Below are positions 37,831 through 47,839 of a stretch of 52,191 nt of DNA, piece by piece. The translations under genes and the position numbers were made by a program. Each line of letters opens with the position of its first letter. Position 1 is the first letter of the stretch. The DNA is from Methanobacteriaceae archaeon (GTDB taxonomy: Archaea > Methanobacteriota > Methanobacteria > Methanobacteriales > Methanobacteriaceae). The stretch covers positions 1 through 52,191 of the forward strand of contig JAUNXU010000004.1 of NCBI GenBank assembly GCA_030539615.1, given 5' to 3'. The notes beneath the pieces were generated by a model. That model saw only the letters and a program-made list of their open reading frames with translations, had not been told where the DNA came from and ran no database searches.

Positions 37831-38269
37831 AGATACAGGAATTTTATTAATCGGACATGGTAGTAGATTACCATACGGAAAACAAGTAATAAGTGAAATA
37901 GCTGATAAATACCGAAACACAACCAATATAAATGTTGAAGTAGGATTTATGGAATTAGCAGAACCAAATATACCAACAGCATTTAATAAACTAGCTAAAA
38001 CAGGAGTAAATAAAATAATAGTAACACCCGTATTTTTAGCTCATGGAGTACATACCAAAAGAGACATACCAACAATACTTGGATTAGAAGCATTAGAAAT
38101 CGAAAAACCTGAACATGAACATAATCACGAACACCACCATCACCATCACCATCACGATGAAACAGAAGAAAAAATCGAATTTGATGGAGAAATCATATAC
38201 ACAGAACCATTAGGTGCAGATGATAAAATAGTAGAAATTGTAGATGAAAGAATATCTGAACATTTATAA
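37805..38269 (+). CDS. cfbA: Sirohydrochlorin nickel/cobalt chelatase (CfbA/CbiX-S)
   Basis: A short, 154-residue single-domain chelatase that inserts Ni2+ (for coenzyme F430) or Co2+ (for cobamide) into sirohydrochlorin. GILLIGHGSRLPYG contains the first catalytic histidine and VTPVFLAHGVHTKRDIP the second. Between them and the C-terminus is a His-rich segment of eight consecutive histidines with others nearby, a likely metal-buffering loop as described for some CbiX proteins. The start lies inside the end of the DUF35 gene, with GGAG nine bases upstream. Confidence 0.93.
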   Translation: MDTNSNSVKDTGILLIGHGSRLPYGKQVISEIADKYRNTTNINVEVGFMELAEPNIPTAFNKLAKTGVNKIIVTPVFLAHGVHTKRDIPTILGLEALEIEKPEHEHNHEHHHHHHHHDETEEKIEFDGEIIYTEPLGADDKIVEIVDERISEHL

Positions 38270-38342
38270 ACTTATCCTTCCCTAAATTTTTTTATTTTTT
38301 TTTTAACTTAAATTTAATAATTATATTAAAGATAATAGAACT

Positions 38343-39356
38343 ATGAACAGCAATATAAGACTTGATAAAATAAAAGAAAAACAATTAATACAAATACTAC
38401 TAAAAAAACGAAACCAAAAAACACCACAACTAAAACAAGAAATTAAAACAATAAAACAAAGCTTACAAGATGATGCTGCACTAGAACAAAACAATAAAGA
38501 TTACACAGTTCTAAGCACAGACATGCTACTTGAAACAACACATTTTCCTAAAAAAATGACATATTATCAAATGGGTAAAAAAACTGTTACAGTTAATTTA
38601 AGTGATATTATAGCAAATGGAGCTTATCCTAAAAGCTTATTATTATCTATGGCACTTCCTAAAAAACTAAAATTATCCCAATTTAATGAATTAATTGATG
38701 GAATACTTGATCAATGTAATAAATATAATACAACATTAATTGGTGGTGATCTTAATACTTCACAAGAAATAATTTTATCTGCAACTGCTACAGGCAAAAT
38801 TAATAAAGAAGAAGTATGGTTAAAAACTCCTGTAAATGAAAATAATTTAATATGTATTACAGGAAAATTAGGTTCACCTGCAGCAGGATTTGAAATACTA
38901 AAAAATCCTGAAAAATATGAGAATATTCCTAAAAAACAAGATATAATAACAAGTATTTTAGAACCAGAGATTCCATATGAAAGATTTAAAAAACTAAAAA
39001 AATATCCAAATCTTGTTAAATGCTGTACTGATATTACAGATGGATTAGCTAGTGAATTAAAAGAATTAAAAGATAATAATCCAGGATATGGTTTTGATAT
39101 TTATGAAGATAAAATTCCATATAATCTTTCTATTAAAACCATAAGTAAAATAAGTAAAATTCCTTTAGAAAATTTTTTATATCATTTTGGTGAAGAATTT
39201 GAATTATTATTAATAATAGATGAAAAAATATATGAAAATATAAAAAATGATCTTAATATATATGTTATAGGTTCTGTAAATAAAACAGGCATAATTTATT
39301 TACATAAAAAAGAAAAAACAATAAAATTAAGCACAACAGGATATGAACATTTTTAA
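38343..39356 (+). CDS. thiL: Thiamine-monophosphate kinase
   Basis: Phosphorylates thiamine phosphate to thiamine diphosphate. The 337 residues follow the PurM/ThiL fold: DDAALEQNNKDYTVLSTDMLLETTHFP, GKKTVTVNLSDIIANGAYP, IGGDLNTSQEIILSATATG and CCTDITDGLASELK. The metal-binding aspartates in DDAA, STDML and DITDG are present. An N-terminal extension of ~35 charged residues precedes the conserved core. Sixteen bases separate it from the radical SAM gene. Confidence 0.92.
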   Translation: MNSNIRLDKIKEKQLIQILLKKRNQKTPQLKQEIKTIKQSLQDDAALEQNNKDYTVLSTDMLLETTHFPKKMTYYQMGKKTVTVNLSDIIANGAYPKSLLLSMALPKKLKLSQFNELIDGILDQCNKYNTTLIGGDLNTSQEIILSATATGKINKEEVWLKTPVNENNLICITGKLGSPAAGFEILKNPEKYENIPKKQDIITSILEPEIPYERFKKLKKYPNLVKCCTDITDGLASELKELKDNNPGYGFDIYEDKIPYNLSIKTISKISKIPLENFLYHFGEEFELLLIIDEKIYENIKNDLNIYVIGSVNKTGIIYLHKKEKTIKLSTTGYEHF

Positions 39357-39372
39357 TAAGGAGATTGAATTT

Positions 39373-40332
39373 ATGTTAAAAAATACATGTAATATTTGTT
39401 CAAGAGGATGTAATCTAAATAAAGGAAGTTTTTGTGGCAAATATAAATTAAATAATGATGGTGAAATTGAATCAACAACTAAAGATATTCTTGTATCAGG
39501 AATAAGTGTAGATCCTATAGAAAAAAAACCATTATACAATTATAAACCTGGTACAAATACATTATCACTTGGTTCTACAAATTGTAATTTTGAGTGTATT
39601 CATTGTCAAAATCATGAAATAGCACAACCTGATACTAGTATTTCATTAACAAAAATTACAATAGAAGAAATTATAACTGCCTGTAAAAATAATAATTGTG
39701 AAAGTATTGCTTGGACTTATAATGAACCAACTTTATTATTACCACAAGCAATAGAAACTGCAAAACAAGCTCAAATACATGATTTAAAAACTATTTTTGT
39801 AACAAATGGTTATCAAACAATTAGTAGTATTGATAAAATGAAAGGTTATGTTGATGCTGTAAATATTGATATTAAAAGTATGAGTAATAAGTTTTATAAA
39901 AATATTTGTAAAGCACGTCTTAAACCTGTACTTCAAGCTACAGAAGAATTTGTTAAGTCTGATATTCATACTGAGATAACAAATTTATTAATTCCTGGAT
40001 ATAATGATAAACCAAAAAATATTAGAAAGTTAGCACAGTTTATACATTCTTTATCAAAAGATATTCCATTACATTTAACTAGATTTTATCCAAATTATAA
40101 ATTATTAGATGCTCCTATTACACCTATTGAAACTTTAAATCAAGCTTATGATATTTGTAAAGAAGAAGGATTAAAATATGTGTATCTTGGAAATATTAAA
40201 TCTGATAAAATAAATACTTATTGTCCTAATTGTAATAGTTTAGTAATATATAGACAAGATGGTATTAAGTTATTTTATGATAAAAAAGAGAATATTTGTT
40301 TAAATTGTGGTTATAAAATAAATATTAAGTAG
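39373..40332 (+). CDS. Radical SAM enzyme of the AmmeMemoRadiSam / PFL-activase-like family
   Basis: A 319-residue radical SAM protein. The iron-sulphur site is CNFECIHC (CxxxCxxC), with extra cysteines at the N-terminus (CNICSRGC...CGKY) and a C-terminal zinc ribbon (CPNCNSLVIY...CLNCGYK). IAWTYNEPTLLL is typical of the family linked to AMMECR1 and Memo proteins. I start at the ATG at 39373, which has AAGGAGATT upstream; an in-frame ATG ten codons earlier lies inside thiL and lacks a ribosome site. The reaction is unknown. Confidence 0.9.
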   Translation: MLKNTCNICSRGCNLNKGSFCGKYKLNNDGEIESTTKDILVSGISVDPIEKKPLYNYKPGTNTLSLGSTNCNFECIHCQNHEIAQPDTSISLTKITIEEIITACKNNNCESIAWTYNEPTLLLPQAIETAKQAQIHDLKTIFVTNGYQTISSIDKMKGYVDAVNIDIKSMSNKFYKNICKARLKPVLQATEEFVKSDIHTEITNLLIPGYNDKPKNIRKLAQFIHSLSKDIPLHLTRFYPNYKLLDAPITPIETLNQAYDICKEEGLKYVYLGNIKSDKINTYCPNCNSLVIYRQDGIKLFYDKKENICLNCGYKINIK

Positions 40333-40347
40333 AGTGTATAAACTATA

Positions 40348-41619
40348 TTACACTCTAGTAAATTTTTCTATATTTTCAAAGGATTTTGTTGCATCTACTC
40401 CTATTTTTGTTGTTGTTCCATCTGGTTTTGCACATGGATCAAGTGATGAACCTCTTACTTCAGGAATTATTATTATATCTTTATCTCCTTTTACACGTGT
40501 TGCTATTGCATATTCTACATCTGATGGATCAAAAATATTAATATCTTCATCAACTATAACACAATGTTTTAATGAAGGATGAGCAGATAATGCTGCCATC
40601 AATACATTTTTAGCATCACCTTGTGTTTGTTTATCTATTGATATTACTGCATGTAGCCAACAACATCCACCTTCTGTTAAAACAACATTTTTTACTGTTG
40701 GTAATGTATTTTGAACAGCCCCAAATATTCTTGGTTCTTGAGGTAATCCTTGTAAAAGTTTATGTTCATTTCCAGCAGGCATTATACTATGATAATATGA
40801 ATCCTTATTAAAATGCATACGTTCTATTTTAATTATAGGTTCTTCTCGTACAACATCATAAGTACCTGTTAAATCTACAAATGGACCTTCTTTTTCTCTT
40901 TCAAATGGTAATATTTTACCTTCAAGTAATATTTGTGCAATAGGTACTTGAATATCACTTAATTCACATTGTACTGTACTTAAAGTATTATTTTTAAAAG
41001 TATTTGCTACTTCTAATTCATTACTTGTTATTGGTATAGATGTTGTTGTTGCAAGTAATATTGCAGGATCTAATCCAATAGCTATTGTTATATCCAAAGG
41101 TTTTCCCATTTTTTCTGCTTTTTTATAATAAGTATATAATTGTCTTGGAACTATTCGTATACCTAATGTTTTTTCATCTTTTAATAACATTCTATGTATT
41201 GATGCATTAGTTTCTCCTGTTTCTGGATCTTTTGCAATAATAACACCAGAAGTTATATATTTTCCAGCATCTTTTTTATAATGTCTTAATATAGGTAATT
41301 CATCTAAATTAGCAGGTTTTGTTATACTATAAACATCTTGTATTGTTTTCACTTCTTTTATTGATTCAGGTTTTTTAGTGGACTCTACAATTTTTTGTGT
41401 TATACTAGAAACTTCTGTATTTATTGAATCAGCTATCTTTTGTCTTGTATTACAAATTCCAGCTATTACTTTAAATGAAGATTCTTTTACATTATTAAAT
41501 ATAAGAGTATCATGAGGATGCTTTTTAATTATATTATTTATTTCATATTCAGTTGAAACTTCTTTGTCAATATAAGTTATTTCTTGTGTTTTTTTTATTT
41601 CTTCAATAAAATCATTCAT
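40348..41619 (-). CDS. UbiD-family prenylated-FMN decarboxylase
   Basis: A 423-residue decarboxylase. Conserved UbiD parts include [38 protein letters not shown], the glutamate-rich [21 protein letters not shown] and the C-terminal [23 protein letters not shown]. Archaeal UbiD homologues include anhydromevalonate-phosphate decarboxylase of the modified mevalonate pathway, a plausible role here that the sequence cannot prove. I start at the ATG at 41619, four bases after the purE stop; an in-frame TTG five codons upstream lies inside purE. Confidence 0.88.
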   Translation of the reverse strand: MNDFIEEIKKTQEITYIDKEVSTEYEINNIIKKHPHDTLIFNNVKESSFKVIAGICNTRQKIADSINTEVSSITQKIVESTKKPESIKEVKTIQDVYSITKPANLDELPILRHYKKDAGKYITSGVIIAKDPETGETNASIHRMLLKDEKTLGIRIVPRQLYTYYKKAEKMGKPLDITIAIGLDPAILLATTTSIPITSNELEVANTFKNNTLSTVQCELSDIQVPIAQILLEGKILPFEREKEGPFVDLTGTYDVVREEPIIKIERMHFNKDSYYHSIMPAGNEHKLLQGLPQEPRIFGAVQNTLPTVKNVVLTEGGCCWLHAVISIDKQTQGDAKNVLMAALSAHPSLKHCVIVDEDINIFDPSDVEYAIATRVKGDKDIIIIPEVRGSSLDPCAKPDGTTTKIGVDATKSFENIEKFTRV

Positions 41620-41623
41620 AAAA

Positions 41624-42571
41624 TCATTTCCCAATTATTTTTTTAGCGTAAATTACAGCATTTTCCACTGCATCCAATCCTAAAGTTGCTACAGGTACTC
41701 CTGGAGGCATTTGAATAGCAGAAAGTAAAGAATCAAGTCCATTAAGTTTTGTAGAACATGGTACACCAATTACTGGTTTTGTAGTATGAGCAACTACTGC
41801 CCCTATTAATACTGTTGACAATCCAGAAACAGCTATATATACTTTAACACTTTCTTGAGATTTCATATATGCAGATATTAAATCTGGATTAGTTAAAGAT
41901 ACTTTTTCTAATAAATAGTTTAAACCTAATAAATTTAATTTAGTTGCTAAACTATCAACTAATTTATTATCTGTATCTTCTTCTACTAATACAACAACTT
42001 CCACATCTTTTGGAATATTTACATCTTTAATTTCATCAGAATATTCATCAATTTCAGTAGAAAATTTATAACTATCTGTAGCAATATCTTCAATTAATTC
42101 TATTTGACTATTTTCTATTTTTTGATTATAAGATTCACGTTTTACAACTAATTTATCCTGTAAACTTTTATCATAAACAGCCAATATTTCACAAGCTAAC
42201 CATGCTGCATTATCCCCTCTATCAACACCCATAGTTGCTATAGGAACTCCTTTTACCATTTGAACAGATGATACAAGTGCATCTAAACCATCAAATTTAA
42301 CATCCACAGGTACTGCTATTACAGGTTTATCTGTAAAAGATGCTATTACTCCTGGTAAATGTGCTGCTAATCCTGCAATTGCTATAAATACATCAATATT
42401 ACTATGTGTTTTCACAATATGTTTTACTCGTTCATGTGTACGATGAGCTGATGCTACTTTTAAATCATATGCAATTTTCATTTCATCCAATACTTTAATA
42501 GTTTTTTGTGCAATAACTTTATCAGATGCACTACCCATTATTATCATTATTTTAGGTTGTATTCCACTCAT
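41624..42571 (-). CDS. purE: Tandem PurE-domain protein
   Basis: A 315-residue protein made of two PurE domains. The first (about 1-125) has the full signature [20 protein letters not shown] and [10 protein letters not shown], with the catalytic Ser and His. The second (about 170-315) keeps the fold ([53 protein letters not shown]) but lacks SASD and AHR, so it is probably inactive or structural. PurE interconverts carboxyaminoimidazole ribonucleotides in purine synthesis. I use the ATG at 42571, with GGGGGAC upstream, rather than an in-frame TTG six codons earlier. Co-transcribed with ubiD. Confidence 0.9.
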   Translation of the reverse strand: MSGIQPKIMIIMGSASDKVIAQKTIKVLDEMKIAYDLKVASAHRTHERVKHIVKTHSNIDVFIAIAGLAAHLPGVIASFTDKPVIAVPVDVKFDGLDALVSSVQMVKGVPIATMGVDRGDNAAWLACEILAVYDKSLQDKLVVKRESYNQKIENSQIELIEDIATDSYKFSTEIDEYSDEIKDVNIPKDVEVVVLVEEDTDNKLVDSLATKLNLLGLNYLLEKVSLTNPDLISAYMKSQESVKVYIAVSGLSTVLIGAVVAHTTKPVIGVPCSTKLNGLDSLLSAIQMPPGVPVATLGLDAVENAVIYAKKIIGK

Positions 42572-42953
42572 TATCTTTTTGTCCCCCAATTATAAAAATA
42601 AATTTAAAATTATAGTAATAAATTCTCGATTTCAAAAAAAGAGATAACTTAATAATACTTATTAATTTAATATATAAAAAACTTTTATTTAAATTTAAGA
42701 TAAAATATAATAAAAAATTAGTAAAATTCTAATTATTTAATAGTTTATAGTTAAAAATATATAATTATATACTAGTTTTCAAATAAAAAACAAGAAAATA
42801 CCTAAATTAAAATAAATAAATATAAAAAAGAAAACATATAATAACTAGATTAAATAAAAACTCTGAAAATGATAATAATATCATAACACACCTATTAATA
42901 AAAATACTTATAAAAAAGTTAATAATTTAAAAAATCAAACATGAGGAAAAAAA
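42572..42953. other. Divergent intergenic region
   Basis: About 380 bases between purE (minus) and the SHOCT gene (plus). Apart from the two ribosome sites (GGGGGAC at the left edge, GAGGAAA at the right) I see only AT-rich sequence with many possible TATA elements and no ORF. Confidence 0.5.
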
Positions 42954-43538
42954 ATGTCTTTTGATAAAGTAAAAAATAATCATTTAGAAATTAAAGCTGT
43001 AAAAATAAGTGGTGTAGGAAAATGTTCTGTTAAAGTTGAAGATGATAATTTAATTATGAAACCATTAGAAATAGATTACGATTCTGAAATTGTTCCATTT
43101 TCAAAAATAGTTAATTTATCTTATGATGCTGGAAATTTCATCATAGAACCAAAAATTAAAGTAACCACAAATCAAATTACATACAATTTAAAAGGTGTAA
43201 ATGATAATGATTCCGAAATGATGAGTTTTTATACAAAATTAAAAAGTATTAAAAGAGAAAGTTATAGTAAACGACTTAATCTAAATGATGATATAGAATA
43301 TGACATAGAAGAAGATATATATGACCATAAACAAGAAGAAACTTCTAAAAAATCATTACCCACTATAAACAAAAATTATAATAATCAACTCGCCAAAAAT
43401 TTTTCTAAAAACACATCTCAAGATACAAATAAAGAAGATCCAACCGAAGAGATAAGAAAATACCATAAACTCAAAGAAGACAAAATAATAACTGAAGAAG
43501 AATTTAATAAAAAGAAAAAAGAATTATTAAAACTATAA
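42954..43538 (+). CDS. PH-like and SHOCT domain protein
   Basis: A 194-residue soluble protein. Residues 5-105 are beta-rich and could be a PH-like domain (IKAVKISGVGKCSVKVEDDNL, VPFSKIVNLSYDAGNF). A charged linker follows, and the last 30 residues are a clear SHOCT motif (EEIRKYHKLKEDKIITEEEFNKKKKELL), a short helical pair common at the ends of membrane-associated or oligomeric proteins. GAGG precedes the ATG. The partner is unknown; the next gene, 43 bases on, encodes a membrane-anchored protein. Confidence 0.7.
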   Translation: MSFDKVKNNHLEIKAVKISGVGKCSVKVEDDNLIMKPLEIDYDSEIVPFSKIVNLSYDAGNFIIEPKIKVTTNQITYNLKGVNDNDSEMMSFYTKLKSIKRESYSKRLNLNDDIEYDIEEDIYDHKQEETSKKSLPTINKNYNNQLAKNFSKNTSQDTNKEDPTEEIRKYHKLKEDKIITEEEFNKKKKELLKL

Positions 43539-43581
43539 AAAAAGTATTTAGTTCAATAATATTAATTAAAGGAGACTAAAT

Positions 43582-44046
43582 TTGAGAAAACAAGGAAAAA
43601 TATTAATTGGTGTGATAATTATTATATTAATAGGAATTTCAATGTTTTATATTCTTACTGCAAATAATAATAATTCTAAAAATAATAATGCAAATCAATC
43701 AATAAATAATACACAAGTCACAAATCTTATTAAAATACAAAAAGTTGATATAACAACAGGACATAGTTTAGCAAGTAAATCTCGTGCATCAATATTTATA
43801 GGAAGTCAACATGCAGGTAAAACTGTAAAAGTTACAACAGATTTTTCTAGAGAAAAAACAAGTTTAAATCATAATGAAACAACACAAGAAACTGTTTCAC
43901 CAGATGGTTATATTAACATAACCTGTGCTGAAGCATATAGTAACTATCCAGATACATGTGTTGTAACTGTATCAGATAATAGTACTAGTGATTGTGTAAC
44001 ATGTAATTTAAAAATAGAATCAGGTACACAAACAAATACATTTTAG
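43582..44046 (+). CDS. Membrane-anchored extracytoplasmic protein
   Basis: A 154-residue protein with an N-terminal anchor (KILIGVIIIILIGISMFYIL), an Asn-rich linker and an outside domain with four cysteines (residues ~114-146; ITCAEAYSNYPDTC and DCVTCNLK), probably two disulphides. The start codon is TTG at 43582, chosen because GGAG lies eight bases upstream and no ATG is in place. Function unknown. Confidence 0.6.
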   Translation: MRKQGKILIGVIIIILIGISMFYILTANNNNSKNNNANQSINNTQVTNLIKIQKVDITTGHSLASKSRASIFIGSQHAGKTVKVTTDFSREKTSLNHNETTQETVSPDGYINITCAEAYSNYPDTCVVTVSDNSTSDCVTCNLKIESGTQTNTF

Positions 44047-44057
44047 TATATAATATC

Positions 44058-44098
44058 TAAATGATATTATATTACCATCAAATTTTTAATATCATTTA
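44058..44098. terminator. Possible bidirectional stem-loop between convergent genes
   Basis: TAAATGATAT at 44058-44067 and ATATCATTTA at 44089-44098 are perfect ten-base complements around a 21-base loop, placed between two convergent genes. It is AT-only apart from one pair, so stability is low. Confidence 0.35.
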
Positions 44099-44129
44099 AT
44101 TCATTTACAAATATAAAAAAAGTAAGAAA

Positions 44130-44906
44130 TTAAGTAAGATTTACTGTTTGATTATATATACAATTATCTTCACCTAACCCATCATATACACGAATTTCTG
44201 CTTTTGATGGTGATTTTTCATCATAATAAGATAAATCAAATGCATATTTTTGACCTTTAACAGCCTTATGTATACTTATATCAGATCCTTCAGATATAAT
44301 CGTTCCATCACTAGAATACCATGTAACTCTAATATCCACATAACTTAAATCCTTTGAAGATTCTAAAGATCCCTTTAAACTACCATGTGTATAACCAAAA
44401 TTTGTTTGCATATCATTTGTTACATTAGTTAATGTAACAATATTCTCATTAGAATTTCCAAATCCAGATATAGAACCACCTGTACTATAAACAGTAATAA
44501 AAGCTATAATAAGAATTACTGAAATAATTGGACTTATCCATGCTTTTTTATTCTCATGTTTCCTAATTAATCTTGCAAAACCTTTTTCATTATTAATATT
44601 TTTTTCAAGTTCATCTTTTTCAGAATAAACAAATAATGCAGCAATTATATACAATATAAATCCTATTAATCCATACAAAGAAATACCAATAAGTAAACCT
44701 AATGCCGAAATAATATACTGAACCATTCCTGCTTTATAATTCTTTTCAACAATAAAAATTCCAAAAATTCCTAAAAAACTAGATATTAATGCAATACCAC
44801 CATTAAGTAAAAGAGAATCATCAAAAACAGAAATGAAAAATGCAAAGAAAGCACCTACTAATCCAAATACCAAACCACAAATGGCAAAAATTGAACTTTT
44901 TCTCAT
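44130..44906 (-). CDS. Membrane protein with C-terminal FxLYD-like extracytoplasmic domain
   Basis: A 258-residue protein. The first ~100 residues form three or four membrane helices (IFAICGLVFGLVGAFFAFFI, GMVQYIISALGLLIGISLYGLIGFILYIIAALFVY). A charged loop and another helix (AWISPIISVILIIAFITVYS) are followed by an outside beta-sandwich domain (GSLKGSLESSKDLSYVDIRVTWYSSDG, YAFDLSYYDEKSPSKAEIRVYDG) that fits the FxLYD type. Function unknown. Confidence 0.6.
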   Translation of the reverse strand: MRKSSIFAICGLVFGLVGAFFAFFISVFDDSLLLNGGIALISSFLGIFGIFIVEKNYKAGMVQYIISALGLLIGISLYGLIGFILYIIAALFVYSEKDELEKNINNEKGFARLIRKHENKKAWISPIISVILIIAFITVYSTGGSISGFGNSNENIVTLTNVTNDMQTNFGYTHGSLKGSLESSKDLSYVDIRVTWYSSDGTIISEGSDISIHKAVKGQKYAFDLSYYDEKSPSKAEIRVYDGLGEDNCIYNQTVNLT

Positions 44907-45285
44907 TTTAATACCCCATTTTATTAATTTATAAAAATTAATATGTTATTTAATTGATAAATACATTTGTTTTATATTACTATTATCAAATTAATGATTT
45001 CTATATGATATAACTCTATAATTTTTTTTAAAATATTAAAAGTACAATAAAAGTTCAAAAATATTAAATAAAAAGACTAAAAAAAGTCCTTATTTACCAA
45101 TTAAAGAAGAAACTTTTCTAAAAAAAAATGATTTTTGTTAGACATTTTAATAAAGAAAAAAAACTGTTAAAAAAAATTAACTTGACAAATTGTAATAGAA
45201 ATAGATATTTAATATAATTTAAAAAAGATATATTATTATAAGCTATCAATTTAGAAAGAAAAATCAATATGGAGGTGAAGTTAAA
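44907..45285. other. Divergent intergenic region containing a dispersed repeat
   Basis: About 380 bases between the FxLYD gene (minus) and the glycosyltransferase gene (plus). It contains one copy of the 54-bp repeat at 45091-45144 and a small hairpin (GACT-A run-AGTC) at about 45075-45088. GGAGGTGA at the right edge is the ribosome site of the glycosyltransferase. Confidence 0.6.
45091..45144. repeat. 54-bp dispersed repeat, copy A
   Basis: By hand alignment 47 of 54 positions match 50775-50828, in the same orientation and without gaps, including the block TTTTCTAAAAAAAAATGA. On the minus strand the end can fold as a small GAC-AAAA-GTC-type hairpin followed by nine Ts; in this copy the stem has G-U pairs. 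Confidence 0.7.
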
Positions 45286-47091
45286 TTGTCAATATCTTGG
45301 GTTATTTTTGCCATACTTATAAGTCTAATTTTAGGGTTGAATTCCAATAAAACTAAAAATATTAATAAATCTGTTTCTATTGTTATTCCAGCATATAATG
45401 AAGAAAAAACATTACAAAATGTATTAAACACTGTTAAAAAAATTAAGTGTATTAGTGAAATTATTCTTGTAGATGATGGATCTTCAGATAACACTTACAA
45501 AATTGCATGTGAAAACAATATAACTGTTCTTAGACATTTAAAAAATAAAGGTAAAGGATCTGCAATGAAAACTGGTTTAAAAAAAGCTACAGGAGATATT
45601 ATCCTATTTTTAGATGCAGATCTTAAAGAAATTCATGAATCACAAGTTATTGCTATTTTAGACCCAATTCTTAAAGGTAATGCAGATATTACAAAAACTA
45701 AATTTAAAAGAGAAGCCGGCCGTGTAACTGAATTAACCGCTAAACCATTATTACAATTTTTCTTCCCTGAATTAAACTTTGAACAACCATTAAGTGGTCA
45801 ATTTGCAGCTATTAGAAATTTTCTTGATAAAATTGATTTAGAAAAAGATTACGGTGTTGATATTGGAATTGTTCTTGATGCTGATGCATTAGGCATGAGA
45901 ATTGTTGAAGTTGATATTGGTAATATTTTCCATGACATGTCCACACTTCAAGAATTAAATTATATGGCAAATGAAGTTGTTAGAACTATTGTAGATCGAG
46001 CAATGCATTATGGTCGTATAACCATGATGGATGATTTAGGAAATGCTATTCGTATGGAAATTATGGGTCTATCTTTAATTTCTCTTGGAATATTTGGAGT
46101 ATTTTTCATTAAATATCTTCCATTAATAATTGCTGAATTAATTATAGTTATAGGAATAATTATTTCTGCATTATATCTAATTAGAATAGCAAAAATGTCT
46201 CTTAAAATATATAATCAAAATAAGATTTCCAAAAGACAAACATTTAATTCATTTATCCACATGCACTTTCCAGTAGTTATATCCATAATTGTATTATTAG
46301 TAATGATAACCACATTATTAGGCTCCGTCACGATTTCTGATAATGAAATATCAATAGAACCCACAAGTAAAAACCTAATAATTCCAACACAAACACCAAG
46401 CAGAGGAATGGATGTAAGAGGACCTTACACCATTGAAAGTGCTCTTGAACATGACGAACATATTATTAGATTACCAGAAAGTTCCCTTAATACTTTAGAA
46501 GCAGATTATGGTGATTATATGTACATTAATAATACACGTTATCAACTAGAACAACCAGTAAGTAGTGAAACAGACCTTATACGAATGCCACTAGATGCAA
46601 GAGAAAAGCTTAATACTGCAACAGGGACAATAATAAGAGACAGCAATCTAAAAAACTTATTTAAAGGAATGTATTTAATTAAAAATCTAGATTCAGAAGA
46701 TAGAAGAAATCCAGACACCATTACAAATAATTCACTTAATGACACATACGCAAGTATTGGAACCATAGTTAGTACTGATACCAATCCTGAAAAAATACTC
46801 AAAGTATATGCTAATAACACATTAATCTGCGAAACACCAGGAACAATATCCAACAATCAATACAGTATTTACATTAATGGAATATCTTACAAAACTTTAA
46901 AATTAAATAATAATAGTACTGGTGAAATATTTAATACAACATATAAAAATACCACCATAAAAGTTGAATTAGAAGAAGGTAAAAATGGAACCAATACCTT
47001 TGCAAATAGCACCATTGGAAGATTCATAAACATCCACATAAATGATCATGGAAATATTACTAACGCAACAAATACTACTAAATCCAATTAA
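45286..47091 (+). CDS. Membrane glycosyltransferase related to glucosyl-3-phosphoglycerate synthase, with C-terminal outside domain
   Basis: A 601-residue protein starting at TTG (45286) behind a strong GGAGGTGA site. Residues 1-20 are hydrophobic. Residues 28-250 are a GT-A glycosyltransferase: VSIVIPAYNEEKTLQNVL, IILVDDGSSDNT, FLDADLKE, then GRVTELTAKPLL, QPLSGQFAAIRN and DYGVDIGIVLDADALG, which match GpgS/GT81-type enzymes. Two hairpins of membrane helices (about 260-295 and 325-345) follow, then ~250 residues probably outside the cell. That part has two short segments (IIRLPESSLNTLEADYGDY and LIRMPLDAREKLNTATG) that repeat one pattern. Such a tail is not part of known GpgS. Confidence 0.75.
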   Translation: MSISWVIFAILISLILGLNSNKTKNINKSVSIVIPAYNEEKTLQNVLNTVKKIKCISEIILVDDGSSDNTYKIACENNITVLRHLKNKGKGSAMKTGLKKATGDIILFLDADLKEIHESQVIAILDPILKGNADITKTKFKREAGRVTELTAKPLLQFFFPELNFEQPLSGQFAAIRNFLDKIDLEKDYGVDIGIVLDADALGMRIVEVDIGNIFHDMSTLQELNYMANEVVRTIVDRAMHYGRITMMDDLGNAIRMEIMGLSLISLGIFGVFFIKYLPLIIAELIIVIGIIISALYLIRIAKMSLKIYNQNKISKRQTFNSFIHMHFPVVISIIVLLVMITTLLGSVTISDNEISIEPTSKNLIIPTQTPSRGMDVRGPYTIESALEHDEHIIRLPESSLNTLEADYGDYMYINNTRYQLEQPVSSETDLIRMPLDAREKLNTATGTIIRDSNLKNLFKGMYLIKNLDSEDRRNPDTITNNSLNDTYASIGTIVSTDTNPEKILKVYANNTLICETPGTISNNQYSIYINGISYKTLKLNNNSTGEIFNTTYKNTTIKVELEEGKNGTNTFANSTIGRFINIHINDHGNITNATNTTKSN

Positions 47092-47153
47092 TTTCTTTTT
47101 TAAATAAAATTTCATGGAGATATAAAAATATCAGAAAATAAAATACTCCCAAA

Positions 47154-47572
47154 TTATTTTAATTCCATTAACTCTATTTCTTCAAATTTATTAAAAAATT
47201 TGTCTAAAGAAACAACATAATCTATATCAAAATTATTTGCAATAATTATACTAGAACAATCAATAAAACTAGATTTATAGTTTTTTGAATTGTATTTTTT
47301 AAATATTGAAAAAACACGACCATTATATTTTTCTATTTCAAATTCATCGATAATGCTAAAATTATCATTTAAAAAGTAGTATGCTTTTTTTGTTAATTCA
47401 ATACTTTTTGTTTTCATTATTACAACACTTATTACTCCATTTAAACACCATTACTAATGTAACATTCGTTTTCAAATAAAATGTTTTTATTTTTCTCAAT
47501 GATTAATCTTGATGAATCATTCTTTTTAAAGATAGATATGATGAATGAAGTGTCAATAAATATTTTATTCAT
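47154..47572 (-). pseudogene. Frameshifted PIN-domain toxin (VapC-like)
   Basis: The frame from the ATG at 47572 reads MNKIFIDTSFIISIFKKNDS, the usual PIN start with its first catalytic aspartate, and continues to ENECYISNGV before a stop near 47441. A second frame then carries on as LNGVISVVIMKTKSIELTKKAYYF and ends with SSFIDCSSIIIANNFDIDYVVSLDKFF, containing the later catalytic acids. Adding one T to the TTT run near 47443 would rejoin them as one ~138-residue VapC. It overlaps the end of the upstream antitoxin remnant (ATGAATAA), the classical vapBC layout. Confidence 0.75.
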
Positions 47573-47798
47573 TGTATATCAACTTATCTACATTCCAATC
47601 TTTTCCATCACCACCAATCATTCCAAATACATCATCAAAACTTACTTACTTTCTTGGAGTTAATATTATATTATTGTCTTCAATATCCCAATCAAATATT
47701 GTGTTTTCATCAATTACAAAATCTTTAAATTCTTCTTTTATAATTTTTGGCAAATGAAGTTCATCATTTCTATATAATTTGCTAGTAGCTAAACTCAT
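47565..47798 (-). pseudogene. AbrB-type antitoxin gene with in-frame stop
   Basis: From the ATG at 47798 the frame reads MSLATSKLYRNDELHLPKII, then DWDIEDNNIILTPRK, stop, VSFDDVFGMIGGDGKDWNV, and ends LIYNE overlapping the toxin start. The swapped-hairpin AbrB pattern is recognisable. The stop is TAA where a lysine codon AAA would fit (one base change). A ~50-residue peptide holding the DNA-binding half could still be made. With the broken toxin next to it, this is a decayed vapBC module. Confidence 0.7.
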
Positions 47799-47839
47799 AA
47801 AAATCACATTCTTTTATATTATTATGAATAAAATTATTT

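Noticed and set aside
47481-47757. Two short plus-strand open frames of about 60 codons
   Set aside because: They are complements of the decayed toxin and antitoxin, whose minus-strand frames make recognisable proteins.
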